A stretch of 64,000 nucleotides of DNA. Origin: CAIWHR01 sp963709525. GTDB lineage: Bacteria > Pseudomonadota > Gammaproteobacteria > Burkholderiales > Casimicrobiaceae. A program made the translations under genes and the position numbers. The stretch spans positions 62,001 to 126,000 of the forward strand of contig CAVPXB010000020.1 of assembly GCA_963709525.1 (NCBI GenBank), in the 5' to 3' direction. Shown here piece by piece: positions 43,186 to 52,447 of the stretch. Each line of letters begins with the position of its first letter. The first letter of the stretch is position 1. The notes below the pieces were generated by a model. That model saw only the letters and a list, made by a program, of their open reading frames with translations, made no database searches and was not told where the DNA came from.

Positions 43186-43830
43186 CTACTTCCGCGCGAG
43201 ATCCGCTGCCGCCAGGTCGCGCGCGAGTTCCGCCAGGACTTCGCCCAGCGCAACGGACTGCGCGCGAGCGTAACCTTCCGGCAGCGCCTCGGCAACCGCC
43301 ACCCGGCGCTTGTACTCCCGCGACCAGAACGGCGCCTGGCTGGCCCCGTCGTTGCGAGTGAGAAAAAACGTGATCGCAAGCTCCGCAGCCGGGTTCGCGG
43401 AATCGCGCACATCGCCGTGCAGCGTCGACACGAATCCGTCGAGCACCCAGTCGCCGTCGGGCGGCGCACCGGGCGGAATCACGCGGACAAACACGCCCGA
43501 CCGATCCAGCGAGCGCGCCGTGATCTCGGCAATCATCGGCGCCGGCGCCACCAGGAACTCGCTATAGAAATCGGCGTCGTACTTCAGTGCCGACGATCGA
43601 TAGACGAACGCGCGCCCCCGGAAGGGCACCGCAACGTTGATGGTTCCGACGCGCAAGGCGATGGGATGGACACGGGCACCCGCGGTGGGCGCCGGGACCT
43701 CGAGCAGGAACGCGTGCTTGATCGGCGCCGGGCGCGAGAGCGCGCAACCACCCAGCACGACGACGGCCGCGACGAACGAAGCCAGAACCGCGGCGCGCCG
43801 CCCCCGGCAGCTTGGGAAAAAGGCGATCAT
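43186..43830 (-). CDS. ABC-type transport auxiliary lipoprotein (PqiC/PF03886 family)
   Basis: A 214-residue predicted lipoprotein (LASFVAAVVVLGGCALSRP). The auxiliary-component pattern is visible: a VGTINVAVPFRGRAFVYRSS segment after the signal, then YSEFLVAPAPMIAEITARSL and AVALGEVLAEL-like QSVALGEVLAELARDL. Family members work with MCE proteins in moving lipids between the inner and outer membranes. The start ATG 43830 overlaps the MCE gene stop (ATGA). It is the last gene of the minus-strand operon running 46.8 to 43.2 kb. Confidence 0.88.
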   Translation of the reverse strand: MIAFFPSCRGRRAAVLASFVAAVVVLGGCALSRPAPIKHAFLLEVPAPTAGARVHPIALRVGTINVAVPFRGRAFVYRSSALKYDADFYSEFLVAPAPMIAEITARSLDRSGVFVRVIPPGAPPDGDWVLDGFVSTLHGDVRDSANPAAELAITFFLTRNDGASQAPFWSREYKRRVAVAEALPEGYARAQSVALGEVLAELARDLAAADLARK

Positions 43831-44888
43831 CGGCGACCCTCCAGTGGGCGCGCTGGCGGCTCGCCATACAACACGTTGGCCGGATAGCGCTTGGTGTCTT
43901 CGGTGAGATCGCGCAGGTTGTCGGAGATCTGGCGCAGGTTCTCGATGGTCGACGCAAGGTCCGCCTCGCCGGCGCCGACGATGCGATCCAGCCGGCCCAG
44001 CGTGCGCGACAGACTCTGCAAGGTGCGCGGCAGCGTGGGGTCGTCGACGATGGCCCGCACGCGCGCCATCGCCGCAGCGGCGTCGTCGGGCAGCTTCTGC
44101 CACGCCGGATTCGCCAGCGTCTTTTTGAGCTCGGCGTTGGTCGTGCGCAACTCGGCGAGCAGGGCGACGCCCTGTTCGGAAAGATCTTTCATGGCCAGGC
44201 CGTCGAGCGTGGTCTCGACCTTGGCCAGAACGCGCTCGGTACGGCGCGATATCGCCCCGGTATCCAGCGCCCCGATCCGCGCTTCAGTGGTGGTCATCAG
44301 CCGGTTGAGATTGGCCACCGTGCCCTCGACGTCGAGCTTCTGCAGCCGGTTGATCAGTTCGGAAGCGGCATTCACGAACTGCAGCACCGTCGACCGCGCG
44401 CTGGGGATATAGGTGTTGTCAGGCGTCCAGTCGATCGGCAGCACCGGCGGCGGCGGATCCAGATAGTCGATCTCGAGGTAGTTGGTGCCGGTGATGCCCT
44501 GCGGGGTGAGCCGCGCGCGCAGGCCACGCTCGACCTCCCGCCGCGCATTGTCGGCGCCCGTGATCTCTCCTGTGACGCGCCCTCCCAGAAGCTTCGGCTG
44601 CAGCTGCGCCTCGACCAGCACGTAGCGCAGGCGATCGTGCGCCGGCTGGTCCTGCTGGTACCGGACGTAGGTGAACGTGATATGCGTGACGTCGCCGATC
44701 ACCACGCCGCGGTATTTGACCTTCGAGCCGATGTCGAGGCCCTGCACCGACTCGTCGAAATAGGTCTCGATCGTGATCTTGGGCTGGAACCAGCGCCCGG
44801 ATCCGATGACCACCAGCAAGGCACCGCCGGCCAATACCGAACCGATGACGAAGATGCCGAGCTTGAAGTAGTTGGCCTTGAGGCTCAT
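43827..44888 (-). CDS. MCE-family (MlaD-like) lipid transport protein
   Basis: This 353-residue protein has an N-terminal membrane anchor (YFKLGIFVIGSVLAGGALLVVI) and a single MCE domain (GLDIGSKVKYRGVVIGDVTHI through LTPQGITGTNYLEIDYLDP). The C-terminal half is long and helical (LNRLMTTTEARIGALD, AALLAELRTTNAELKK), longer than E. coli MlaD and closer to PqiB/Mce-tail types. It presumably forms a hexameric ring on the permease in the periplasm and moves phospholipids. Its start at ATG 44888 is 20 bases after the ATPase stop. Confidence 0.92.
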   Translation of the reverse strand: MSLKANYFKLGIFVIGSVLAGGALLVVIGSGRWFQPKITIETYFDESVQGLDIGSKVKYRGVVIGDVTHITFTYVRYQQDQPAHDRLRYVLVEAQLQPKLLGGRVTGEITGADNARREVERGLRARLTPQGITGTNYLEIDYLDPPPPVLPIDWTPDNTYIPSARSTVLQFVNAASELINRLQKLDVEGTVANLNRLMTTTEARIGALDTGAISRRTERVLAKVETTLDGLAMKDLSEQGVALLAELRTTNAELKKTLANPAWQKLPDDAAAAMARVRAIVDDPTLPRTLQSLSRTLGRLDRIVGAGEADLASTIENLRQISDNLRDLTEDTKRYPANVLYGEPPARPLEGRR

Positions 44889-44908
44889 GGTGGAGAGGAT
44901 TCGCGGCG

Positions 44909-45640
44909 TCAGGCGGTGGTGGGTTCGGGTTCGCGGCGCAAGAAGGCGCGCACGCGCGGATCGGTGCTCTGGTCGCGCAGCAGGCGCGGGTCGCCGACCG
45001 CGATGATACCCTTGGCCCGCCGCTCGAGCAGCACGACGCGGTCGATGCAGTTGAAAACCGAGGGCAGGTCGTGGGTGACGATGACGAAGGTGACGCCCAG
45101 ACTTTCGGCCAGCCGGCGTATGGTCGCATCGAGCGACGCCGACGTGATGGGGTCGAGTCCCGAGGACGGCTCGTCCAGGAAGAGGATCGAGGGATCGAGC
45201 GCCATCGCCCGCGCGATCCCCGCCCGCTTCTGCATGCCGCCCGACAATTCGGCGGGAAGATGCCCGGTGAATGCCTCGAGGCCGACCAGCGCGAGCTTCA
45301 TTCGCGCGAGAAGATCGATGGCGTCGGTCGGCAGCGACGTGTACTCCTCGAGCGGCAGGCGCACGTTTTCCAGGAGCGTCATCGATCCGAACAGCGCTCC
45401 GGACTGATACATGACGCCGAAACGACGCCGGATCGCGGCCAGCTCGTCCTCCCCGGCGGCCACGATGTCGTCGCCGTCGATCAGGATGCGGCCGGCGATC
45501 GGCTGCGTGAGGCCGATCATGTTTTTCATCAGCGTGCTCTTGCCGCAACCGGAGCCGCCGAGAATGCCGAACACCTCGCCGCGAGGCACTTCGAAGTCGA
45601 CGCCGGTCAGGATCGGGACGCCGTCGTAGCCCGAATCCAC
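44909..45640 (-). CDS. MlaF-like ABC transporter ATP-binding protein, start region frameshifted
   Basis: About 243 residues are in frame, with Walker A GGSGCGKST, the MlaF-type Q-loop GVMYQSGALFGSMTLLENV, signature LSGGMQKRAGIARA and Walker B ILFLDEPSSGLDP. The open frame only begins at GTG 45640, but an ATG at 45692 overlaps the permease stop (ATGA). Joining it (MTADLR) to the residues PPPAVIRVEGV that precede GTG 45640 needs a one-base correction near 45660. The true gene is therefore probably 44909-45692. It energises the MlaE-like permease. Confidence 0.9.
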   Translation of the reverse strand: MDSGYDGVPILTGVDFEVPRGEVFGILGGSGCGKSTLMKNMIGLTQPIAGRILIDGDDIVAAGEDELAAIRRRFGVMYQSGALFGSMTLLENVRLPLEEYTSLPTDAIDLLARMKLALVGLEAFTGHLPAELSGGMQKRAGIARAMALDPSILFLDEPSSGLDPITSASLDATIRRLAESLGVTFVIVTHDLPSVFNCIDRVVLLERRAKGIIAVGDPRLLRDQSTDPRVRAFLRREPEPTTA

Positions 45641-45688
45641 GCCCTCGACGCGAATGACGGCTGGCGGAGGCGGGGCGCAAGTCCGCGG

Positions 45689-46801
45689 TCATATGCCCAG
45701 CATGTAATAGACAAGCGCGAACACGCCGTCGACCACCACCAGGAGGACGATCCCCGACACCACGGCCCGCGTCGCGGAATCGCCGACGGCAGAGGCGCCG
45801 GCACGCGTCTGCAACCCGCGCAGACAGCCGATGCCGGCGATCAGCGTGGCAAACACGAACGACTTCACGAACCCGGCGAGAAAGTCGGTGGTCGTGACCG
45901 CGCTGTCGACCTGCTTCAGAAACGCGACGAAGGGGATCGAGAACGACGTCATCGTGACCGCACCTCCCAGGAGACCCACCAGATTCGCAAACAACGTCAG
46001 CAGCGGCGTCATCAGCACCGCGGCGATGATCCTCGGCGTCACCAGGAAGCGCACCGGGTTCAAGCCCATCGTCGTCAGCGCGTCGACCTCCTGGTTGACG
46101 CGCATGGTCCCGATCTCGGCGGCAAATGCGGCGCCCGAGCGGCCGGCGAGCAGGATCGCCGTCATCAAGGGGCCGAGTTCGCGCAGCATCGACAGGCCGA
46201 TGAGATCGGCGACGAAGATCTCGGCGCCGAAGCGCTTCATCGGCACCGCGGACTGGAAGGCGAGGATCATTCCCAGCAGGAACGAGATCAGCGCCACGAT
46301 CGGCAGCGCGTCGACGCCGACGCGCTCGCAGATGTGCCAGACGTCCTTCCAGCGGACGCTCTGCGGGTGCGTGGCCGCATAGGCCAGCGCGGCAGCGCTC
46401 TCGCCGATGAATTCCACCTGCGCCTTGACGTCGCTCCAGGTCGCTGCGGCAGCGCGCCCGACTTCCTCCAGCATGCGCCCGCGCGGCGCCTCGGGATCGA
46501 GATCGTGGTCGAAGACCTTGGGGTCGAACTGGCGCAGCAGCGCGGTGGTGGCGGGCTGCAGGTTCAGGATCTCGACGTCGGGTCCGCGCGGCGAACGCAG
46601 CAGATCGACGAACAGCGCCACGCCGGCGCCGTCGCAGTAATCGACCGCGCCGGCGTCGACGGCGATCCGCCCGGGGGCAGCGCTCGCGACAGCCTCGCGC
46701 GCTGCCCGCCACAACTCGGGCAGCGTCGTCGCGTCCAGCCGCCCGGTCAGCGTGATGACCCGGTGGCCGTCCGGTGGGTCGTTGATCGCAAGCGCCGCCA
46801 T
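45689..46801 (-). CDS. MlaE-family permease with N-terminal STAS domain
   Basis: A 370-residue protein. Residues about 10-110 form a STAS domain (GHRVITLTGRLDATTLPELW, IAVDAGAVDYCDGAGVALFVDLL). The rest is the MlaE permease with PIVALISFLLGMILAFQSA, the characteristic GRSGAAFAAEIGTMRVNQEVDAL loop and DFLAGFVKSFVFATLIAGIGC. In E. coli MlaE and the STAS protein MlaB are separate; the fusion is known in other proteobacteria. ATG 46801 is the first start giving a complete STAS domain. It is likely the first gene of the lipid-transport operon. Confidence 0.93.
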   Translation of the reverse strand: MAALAINDPPDGHRVITLTGRLDATTLPELWRAAREAVASAAPGRIAVDAGAVDYCDGAGVALFVDLLRSPRGPDVEILNLQPATTALLRQFDPKVFDHDLDPEAPRGRMLEEVGRAAAATWSDVKAQVEFIGESAAALAYAATHPQSVRWKDVWHICERVGVDALPIVALISFLLGMILAFQSAVPMKRFGAEIFVADLIGLSMLRELGPLMTAILLAGRSGAAFAAEIGTMRVNQEVDALTTMGLNPVRFLVTPRIIAAVLMTPLLTLFANLVGLLGGAVTMTSFSIPFVAFLKQVDSAVTTTDFLAGFVKSFVFATLIAGIGCLRGLQTRAGASAVGDSATRAVVSGIVLLVVVDGVFALVYYMLGI

Positions 46802-46832
46802 CCTGTTCGCCGGGAATGCCGCGGCAGCGCGG

Positions 46833-47248
46833 TCAGTCGACGAGTTCGACGTTGTTGCCGGCCACGCGCACGCGATCGCCTTCACGCACGTAGGGTTCGT
46901 AGGCCAGCGTCAGCACACGGCTGCGGCCACTGTCGAGTTTTACCGTGACCTGCCATTGCGGCTTTTCGTAGGAATTGGGCGATCTTGCGGTAATTCGCGC
47001 CGCCTGAAGCGCCGAGCAACACCATGCCCTGATTCGACATCCCCGGGCCGAACTCGAAGGAGGTGACGGCGCCCGAGCGGCTGCCGGCCGCCTGCGTGCC
47101 GGTGGTCCCCAACGGCGTCCAGGCCTCCTTGACCGTGACCTGGCGAATGGTCTCGATGCGGCCGCAGGGAAAATCCGTGCAATCGGACGCGACGGGCGCC
47201 ACCTGCGCGTGCGGCGACGGCGGCGAGCAACGGACGCCGCGACGGCAT
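46833..47248 (-). pseudogene. Small exported protein of unknown function, two frameshifts
   Basis: Three fragments join into one protein of about 138 residues. MPSRRPLLAAVAA (signal peptide start, ATG 47248) is followed by APVASDCTDFPCGRIETIRQVTVKEAWTPLGTTGTQAAG and GMVLLGASGGANYRK, then YEKPQWQVTVKLDSGRSRVLTLAYEP and REGDRVRVAGNNVELVD. The C-terminal part resembles the short SH3-like end of glycine-zipper outer-membrane lipoproteins (VTVRLDDG, GDRVRV), and the middle is Gly-rich. That is the best guess at a family. It lies directly before the MCE operon in the same direction and could belong to it. Confidence 0.6.
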
Positions 47249-47298
47249 CAGGGCGACGCTGCGCAGATCGGCAGACTTCGCGGCAGGTCGTCATGGGC

Positions 47299-48178
47299 TC
47301 ACTCCGGCAGCGTGTTGAGATAGAACATCGAGTGCAGCAGCGGCCCCGGCCGGCCGAGGCCGCCCAGCCAGCGCTGGAAAATCGGGTCGATCTCGCCGCT
47401 GCGGTAGAGGCCCGCCAGCGTGCGGTTGACGATCAGCCGCAGTTCGGGATCGTCGCGGCTGACGACCAGTGCGTAGGGCTCGAAGGAGAAATCGCCCGGC
47501 GACGAATCCAAACTCGGCTGGTTTCGCCTGACGCTGCCGCAACCCGGCCAGCACCACGCGATCGGCCGCATAGCCATCGACTGCGCCGCGCGCGAGCTGC
47601 CGCATGCCCTCTGCGCCGTTCTTGACCGGCACCAGGATCGCCGCCGCGCTCCGAGCGCATTCAATGCGCGAACGATCGCCTGCTTCGGTGGTCGTGCCGC
47701 CGATGACCGCGAGCTTCTTGCCCTTGAGGTCGGCGAGCGCGCACGAGCTTCGACTTCGCCCGGACGAGCACGCCGCCGCCGTCGACGAAGATCGGCAGGC
47801 TGAAATCTACCGCCTTCATCCGCGACAGCGACGCTCGTCGTCGTGCCGCACTCGACGTCGACGCGGCCCGAGGCCACCGCAGCGATGCGCCCGGCCGCCT
47901 CGAGCGGCTCCCACAACACCTTCATTTCGGCGAGCCCGAGTTCCTTCTGGATCGCGGTCGCCACCCGCGCGCACAGCTCGACGCTGTAGCCGAGAATCCG
48001 GCCGTCGCGATCCTTGAACGAAAATGGTGCGGCATCGTTGCGATAGCCCAGCGTGATTGCGCGCGCATCCTTGATGCGGTCGAGCGTCGGAGAGGGCGCC
48101 GCGCGCAGAGGAGACGGCCGCGTGCAGGACGAGGGTGGCCACCAGGGTGGCGACGGAAGTGATGGAGTGCGCGCGCAT
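47299..48178 (-). pseudogene. Amino-acid-type ABC transporter substrate-binding protein (SBP_bac_3), several frameshifts
   Basis: The N-terminal signal (MRAHSITSVATLVATLVLHA), an AITLGYRNDAAPFSFKDRDG-like strand, CARVATAIQKELGLAEMKVLWEP, GRVDVECGTTT and the C-terminal EPYALVVSRDDPELRLIVNRTLAGLYRSGEIDPIF lie in different frames. Together they form one family-3 binding protein of about 290 residues, of the glutamate/aspartate (GltI) type. Several indels are needed, mostly in GC-rich runs. No permease or ATPase gene for it is adjacent. It is divergent from xdhA, with 230 bases between, in which a GTATAAAAG sequence near 48190 is the only promoter-like element I see. Confidence 0.7.
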
Positions 48179-48408
48179 GCGTGGAGGCGTATAAAAGTGG
48201 TCTGGAGTCTAGCATGAGGGGGCCGCCCAAGCGCCGCGCGCGATGCAACGACGACACCTCCCGCAGGTGTCGACTTCGCTTACACTTTCGTCAAGGCGAT
48301 GCCGGGCGCGACAGAGCGATCGGCCGCGATCCCCGAAATTTCACGCTTCCGCGCCACCCACCACCGCGGCGCTCCGCGACAACAGGCCTGCCTCGACACG
48401 GCGTTCCA

Positions 48409-49929
48409 ATGTCAGAACCCATCCGCTTCCTGTTCAATGGCGACGAGGTCGCCGTCGACGGACTGTCGCCGCAGACGACGCTGCTCGACTACCTGCGCGA
48501 AGCGCGCCACCTGACCGGAACCAAGGAGGGCTGCGCCGAGGGCGACTGCGGCGCGTGCACGGTGATCCTCGCCGAGCCGGCCGACGACGGCGGGCTCGCC
48601 TGGCGTCCGATCAATGCCTGCATCCGGCTTCTGCCCACCGTCGACGGCAAGGCGGTGTTCACCGTCGAAAGCCTGCAACTCCCGGATGGAGCCTTCACCC
48701 GGTGCAGGAGGCACTGGTGCGCGAACACGGTTCGCAGTGCGGCTTCTGCACGCCGGGTTTCGTGATGAGCCTTTTCGGGTTGTACAAGAACGCCGCCCAC
48801 TGGTCGCGCGCCGAGGCCGAGAGCGCGTTGTCCGGGAATCTCTGTCGCTGCACCGGCTACCGGCCGATCCTCGATGCGGCGCAGGCCATCGGCGCGCTTC
48901 CTCCGCCCGACGACTGGCGCGGCCCGGGGGTCGACGCCAGCGGCGCGCGACGCATCAGCCCGGACGAGCGAGCGCTTGGCGGGCGCCTGCGCGGGCTCGC
49001 CCGCACGGACGATTTCGTCTACGCGCACGAGGGCAGGCATTCCGTGCGCCGACGACGCTGGGTGCGCTGGCGCAAGGCGTGGCCGATCATCCCGACGCGC
49101 GACTGCTTGCGGGGGGCACCGATGTCGGGCTCTGGGTCACCAAGCAGCAGCAGGCCGCTGGGCGACATCCTCCACACCGGCAACGTCGACGGAACTGCAG
49201 GCGATCCGCCGGGACGGCAACGGTTGCAGCATCGGCGCCGCGGTCACACTGGAGCGCGCGTTTGCCGCGCTGGTCGGCGACTGGCCGGAGTTGCGCGAGA
49301 CCTGGGAGCGCTTCGCGTCGCTGCCGATACGCAATTCCGGCACGCTGGGCGGCAACGTCGCCAACGCTTCGGCCATCGGCGACTCGATGCCGGCGCTGAT
49401 CGCGCTAGGCGCCGGCTCGAACTGCGGCAGCGAGCATGTCATGCGCAGCCTGCCCTCGAGGACTTCTACCTCGCCTACCGCAAGACCGCGCTGTCGCCCG
49501 GCGAATTCGTCGTCCGCATCGTCGTGCCCGCGCGCGCGCCCGGCACCACCGTGCGCGCCTACAAGCTGTCGCGCCGGCACGATCAGGACATATCGTCGGT
49601 CTACGTTGCGATCCGCCTGGATCTCGACGGCGGGCGCATCGACAGCGCGCGCATCGGTTGCGGCGGCGTCGCGGCGACGCCCTGCCGGGCGGCCGCCACC
49701 GAAGCGCGCGATCAAAGGTCGCGACTGGAACGAGTCCACGGCGCGCGCGGCGATGGCCGCGATTGCCGCCGAGTTCGCGCCGATCACCGACATGCGCGCG
49801 ACGGCAGGCTACCGGCGGCGCGCGCTCGCCAATCTGATCTGGCGGTTCTGGCGGGAGACCGACCCGGCGCGCGACAACGGGATTCCGCTGCGCGTGCAGG
49901 ATGTCCAGCCCGAGGGAGCGCCCCATTGA
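48409..49929 (+). pseudogene. xdhA: Xanthine dehydrogenase small subunit XdhA (2Fe-2S and FAD), several frameshifts
   Basis: Start MSEPIRFLFNGDEVAVDGLS. The first 2Fe-2S cluster is CAEGDCGACTV, the second is CGFCTPGF and LCRCTGYRP, both with all cysteines. The FAD domain has LLAGGTDVGLWVTK, SLPIRNSGTLGGNVANASAIGDSMP and the C-terminal CO-dehydrogenase-flavoprotein part. At least five frame changes are needed (about 48695, 49038, 49160-49195, 49450, 49715). The expected length is about 500 residues. All functional residues survive, so sequence error is likelier than decay. The stop (49927-49929) lies in the first bases of repeat copy 4. Confidence 0.86.
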
Positions 49930-50110
49930 TCGGGCCAGGGATGTGTCAGCTTCCGTTCGGACTGAGCCTGTGCAGGTTTCCGTTCGGGCTGAGCCTATGC
50001 AGGTTTCCGTTCGGGCTGAGCCTGTGCAGGTTTCCGTTCGGGCTGAGCCTGTCGAAGCCCTTCGACATGCTCAGGGCGAACGGTTCAATCGTATTCATGC
50101 CGGATCAATG
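49924..50110. repeat. Dispersed hairpin element, copy 4, between xdhA and xdhB, with 27-bp tandem repeats
   Basis: CATTGATCGGGCC at the left and GCCGGATCAATG at the right are matching inverted ends. Inside are four 27-bp units beginning TTTCCGTTCGG[G]CTGAG (about 49950-50055), then the second arm CCCTTCGACATGCTCAGGGC. The left end contains the xdhA stop TGA and the right end contains the xdhB start ATG, so the whole 187 bp fits exactly between two genes of one operon. Because 27 is a multiple of three, the block stays open as a 9-residue periodic frame, which is not a real protein. Confidence 0.82.
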
Positions 50111-52447
50111 ACGGATCGCGCACAAAGCCCTGCCACGCCCATCGTCGGCGCCGCGGTCGCGCACGACTCGGCACGCCTGCACGTCACTGGCGAGGCCGCC
50201 TACACCGACGACCTCCCCGAGCCGCAAGGCACGCTGTATGCGGCGCTGGGCTGCAGCCCCGTCGCACACGGACGAATTCGGGGCGTGGACCTGTCGCGCG
50301 TCCGCGCGGCCGCCGATGTTGTCGACGCGATCGCCGCTGCCGACCTCCCTGCCGCCAACAACGTGGGCCCGATCGTCCGCGACGACCCGATCCTCGCCGC
50401 CGGCGAGGTGCAGTTCGCCGGCCAGCCGGTGTGCGCGGTGCTCGCGCGCTCGATGCCCGCGGCGCGCGCGGCGGCAAGGCTCGCCCGCTTCGATATCGAC
50501 CCGCTGCAGGCGATCCTCACCATCGAGGAAGCGCGCAAGGCCGAGTCGTGGGTGCTGCCGCCGGCCCACCTCGCGCGCGGCGATGCCCCGGCCGCGTTGC
50601 GCCGCGCACCGCACCGTCGCAGCGGGACGCTCGCCAGCGGCGGGCAGGACCATTTCTACCTGGAAGGACAGGTGTCGCTCGCCATCCCGCAGGAGGACGG
50701 CGGGATGCTGGTGCATTGCTCGACGCAGCATCCGGGCGAAGTGCAGCATCTGGTCGCGGCGGCGCTCGGCGTCGCCGATCACCGCGTCACCGTCGTCTGC
50801 CGGCGCATCGGCGGCGGCTTCGGCGGCAAGGAAACGCAGATGTCGCAGTTCGCCTGCATCGCCGCGGTGTTCGCCCGCCGCAGCGGTCGCGCGGTCAAGC
50901 TGCGCCTCGATCGCGACGACGACATGGTCATGACCGGCAAGCGGCACGCCTTCCGCTACGACTACGACGTCGGCTTCGACGACGAGGGGCACATCCTCGG
51001 CCTCGACCTCACGCTGTCGTCGCGCTGCGGCTTTTCCGCGGATCTTTCGGGCCCGATCAACGACCGCGCGATGTTCCACGCCGACAACTGCTATTGGCTG
51101 CCCGACGTCGCCCTCCACTCGTACCGCTGCAAGACACACACGGTCAGCGACACCGCCTTCCGCGGCTTCGGCGGCCCGCAGGGGATGTTCGCCGTCGAAT
51201 GGGTGATCGACGAGATCGCGCGAGCGCTGGGCAAGGATCCGCTGGACGTGCGGCGCGCCAACCTCTACGGCACGACCGAGCGCAACGTCACGCCCTACGC
51301 GATGACGATCGAGGACAACGTCGCGCCGGAGCTGATCGACCAGCTTGTGCGCAGCTCGGGTTACCGCGCGCGCCGCCGCGCCATCGACGAATGGAATCGC
51401 GGCAGCCCGGTGGTCAAGCGCGGCATCGCGTTGACGCCGGTCAAGTTCGGGATCTCGTTCACCGCCACCCACTACAACCAGGCGGGCGCGCTGCTGCATC
51501 TCTATGCCGACGGCAGCCTGATGCTCAACCACGGCGGCACCGAGATGGGCCAGGGCCTGTTCACCAAGGTCGCCCAGGTGGTCGCGCAGGAGCTCGGCGT
51601 TTCGCTGGCGCGCATCGGCATCAGCGCCTCCGACACCAGCAAGGTGCCGAACGCGTCGCCGACGGCCGCGTCGTCGGGCAGCGATATCAACGGCATGGCG
51701 GCGCAGGATGCGGCGCGCAAGCTCAAGGTCGCGCTGACCCGGCATGTCGCGACCCGGTTCGGTGTCGAAGCAGGCGCCGTCGTCTTCGCCGACGACGAGG
51801 TCCGCGCCGGCGAGCGCCGCGTCGCCTTTGCCGAGATTGCGCGCTCCGCCTATCTCGCCCGCGTGCCGCTGTCGGCGACCGGCTTCTACGCGACACCGAA
51901 GATCCACTACGACCGCGCGACGCTGACCGGGCGCCCGTTCTTCTACTTCGCCTACGGGGCCGCCGTGTCGGAGGTCGCCGTCGACACGCTGACCGGCGAG
52001 ACGCGGCTGCTGGAGGTCGACATCCTGCACGATGCCGGGACCTCGCTCAATCCGGCGCTCGACCGCGGGCAGATCGAAGGCGGCTTTCTGCAGGGCTACG
52101 GCTGGTTGACGATGGAAGCGCTGTGGTGGAACGACGAGGGCGCGCTGCGCACGCATTCGCCGTCGACCTACAAGATCCCCACGGCGCGCGAATGGCCGCA
52201 GCGCTTCTCGGTTGCGTTCTTCGAGCGTCCCAACCGGGAGGAGACGATCCACCGCTCCAAGGCCGTGGGCGAGCCGCCGTTCATGCTGGCACTGTCGGCG
52301 TTTCACGCCATCCGCGATGCGATGGCGAGCGTCGCGCCCGGATGCGCGCCCCCGCACCTCGACGCGCCCGCCACACCCGAAGCGATACTGCTCGCGCTCG
52401 ACGCCATGATTGACCGGGGAACGCCCCTGGCCGGCGAAAAATCGTGA
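50108..52447 (+). CDS. xdhB: Xanthine dehydrogenase molybdopterin-binding subunit XdhB
   Basis: This 779-residue protein has the aldehyde oxidase/xanthine dehydrogenase hammerhead domain (GEAAYTDDLPEP) followed by the molybdopterin domain. Markers are RRIGGGFGGKE, DTAFRGFGGPQG, LNHGGTEMGQGLFTK and, near the end, KAVGEPPFMLALSAFHAI, which holds the catalytic Glu. It oxidises hypoxanthine and xanthine to urate with XdhA. The ATG 50108 lies in the right end of repeat copy 4; the frame open upstream is repeat-encoded and is excluded. xdhC follows with a GTGA overlap. Confidence 0.95.
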   Translation: MTDRAQSPATPIVGAAVAHDSARLHVTGEAAYTDDLPEPQGTLYAALGCSPVAHGRIRGVDLSRVRAAADVVDAIAAADLPAANNVGPIVRDDPILAAGEVQFAGQPVCAVLARSMPAARAAARLARFDIDPLQAILTIEEARKAESWVLPPAHLARGDAPAALRRAPHRRSGTLASGGQDHFYLEGQVSLAIPQEDGGMLVHCSTQHPGEVQHLVAAALGVADHRVTVVCRRIGGGFGGKETQMSQFACIAAVFARRSGRAVKLRLDRDDDMVMTGKRHAFRYDYDVGFDDEGHILGLDLTLSSRCGFSADLSGPINDRAMFHADNCYWLPDVALHSYRCKTHTVSDTAFRGFGGPQGMFAVEWVIDEIARALGKDPLDVRRANLYGTTERNVTPYAMTIEDNVAPELIDQLVRSSGYRARRRAIDEWNRGSPVVKRGIALTPVKFGISFTATHYNQAGALLHLYADGSLMLNHGGTEMGQGLFTKVAQVVAQELGVSLARIGISASDTSKVPNASPTAASSGSDINGMAAQDAARKLKVALTRHVATRFGVEAGAVVFADDEVRAGERRVAFAEIARSAYLARVPLSATGFYATPKIHYDRATLTGRPFFYFAYGAAVSEVAVDTLTGETRLLEVDILHDAGTSLNPALDRGQIEGGFLQGYGWLTMEALWWNDEGALRTHSPSTYKIPTAREWPQRFSVAFFERPNREETIHRSKAVGEPPFMLALSAFHAIRDAMASVAPGCAPPHLDAPATPEAILLALDAMIDRGTPLAGEKS

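Noticed and set aside
43827..46712. Frame of 961 codons spanning the MCE operon
   Set aside because: Only its last 353 codons (from ATG 44888) encode a recognisable protein. The rest is out of frame with the ATPase and permease genes.
49950..50055. Possible CRISPR array (27-bp repeats)
   Set aside because: The 27-bp units follow each other directly with no unique spacers and no cas genes are present. They are tandem repeats within a hairpin element.
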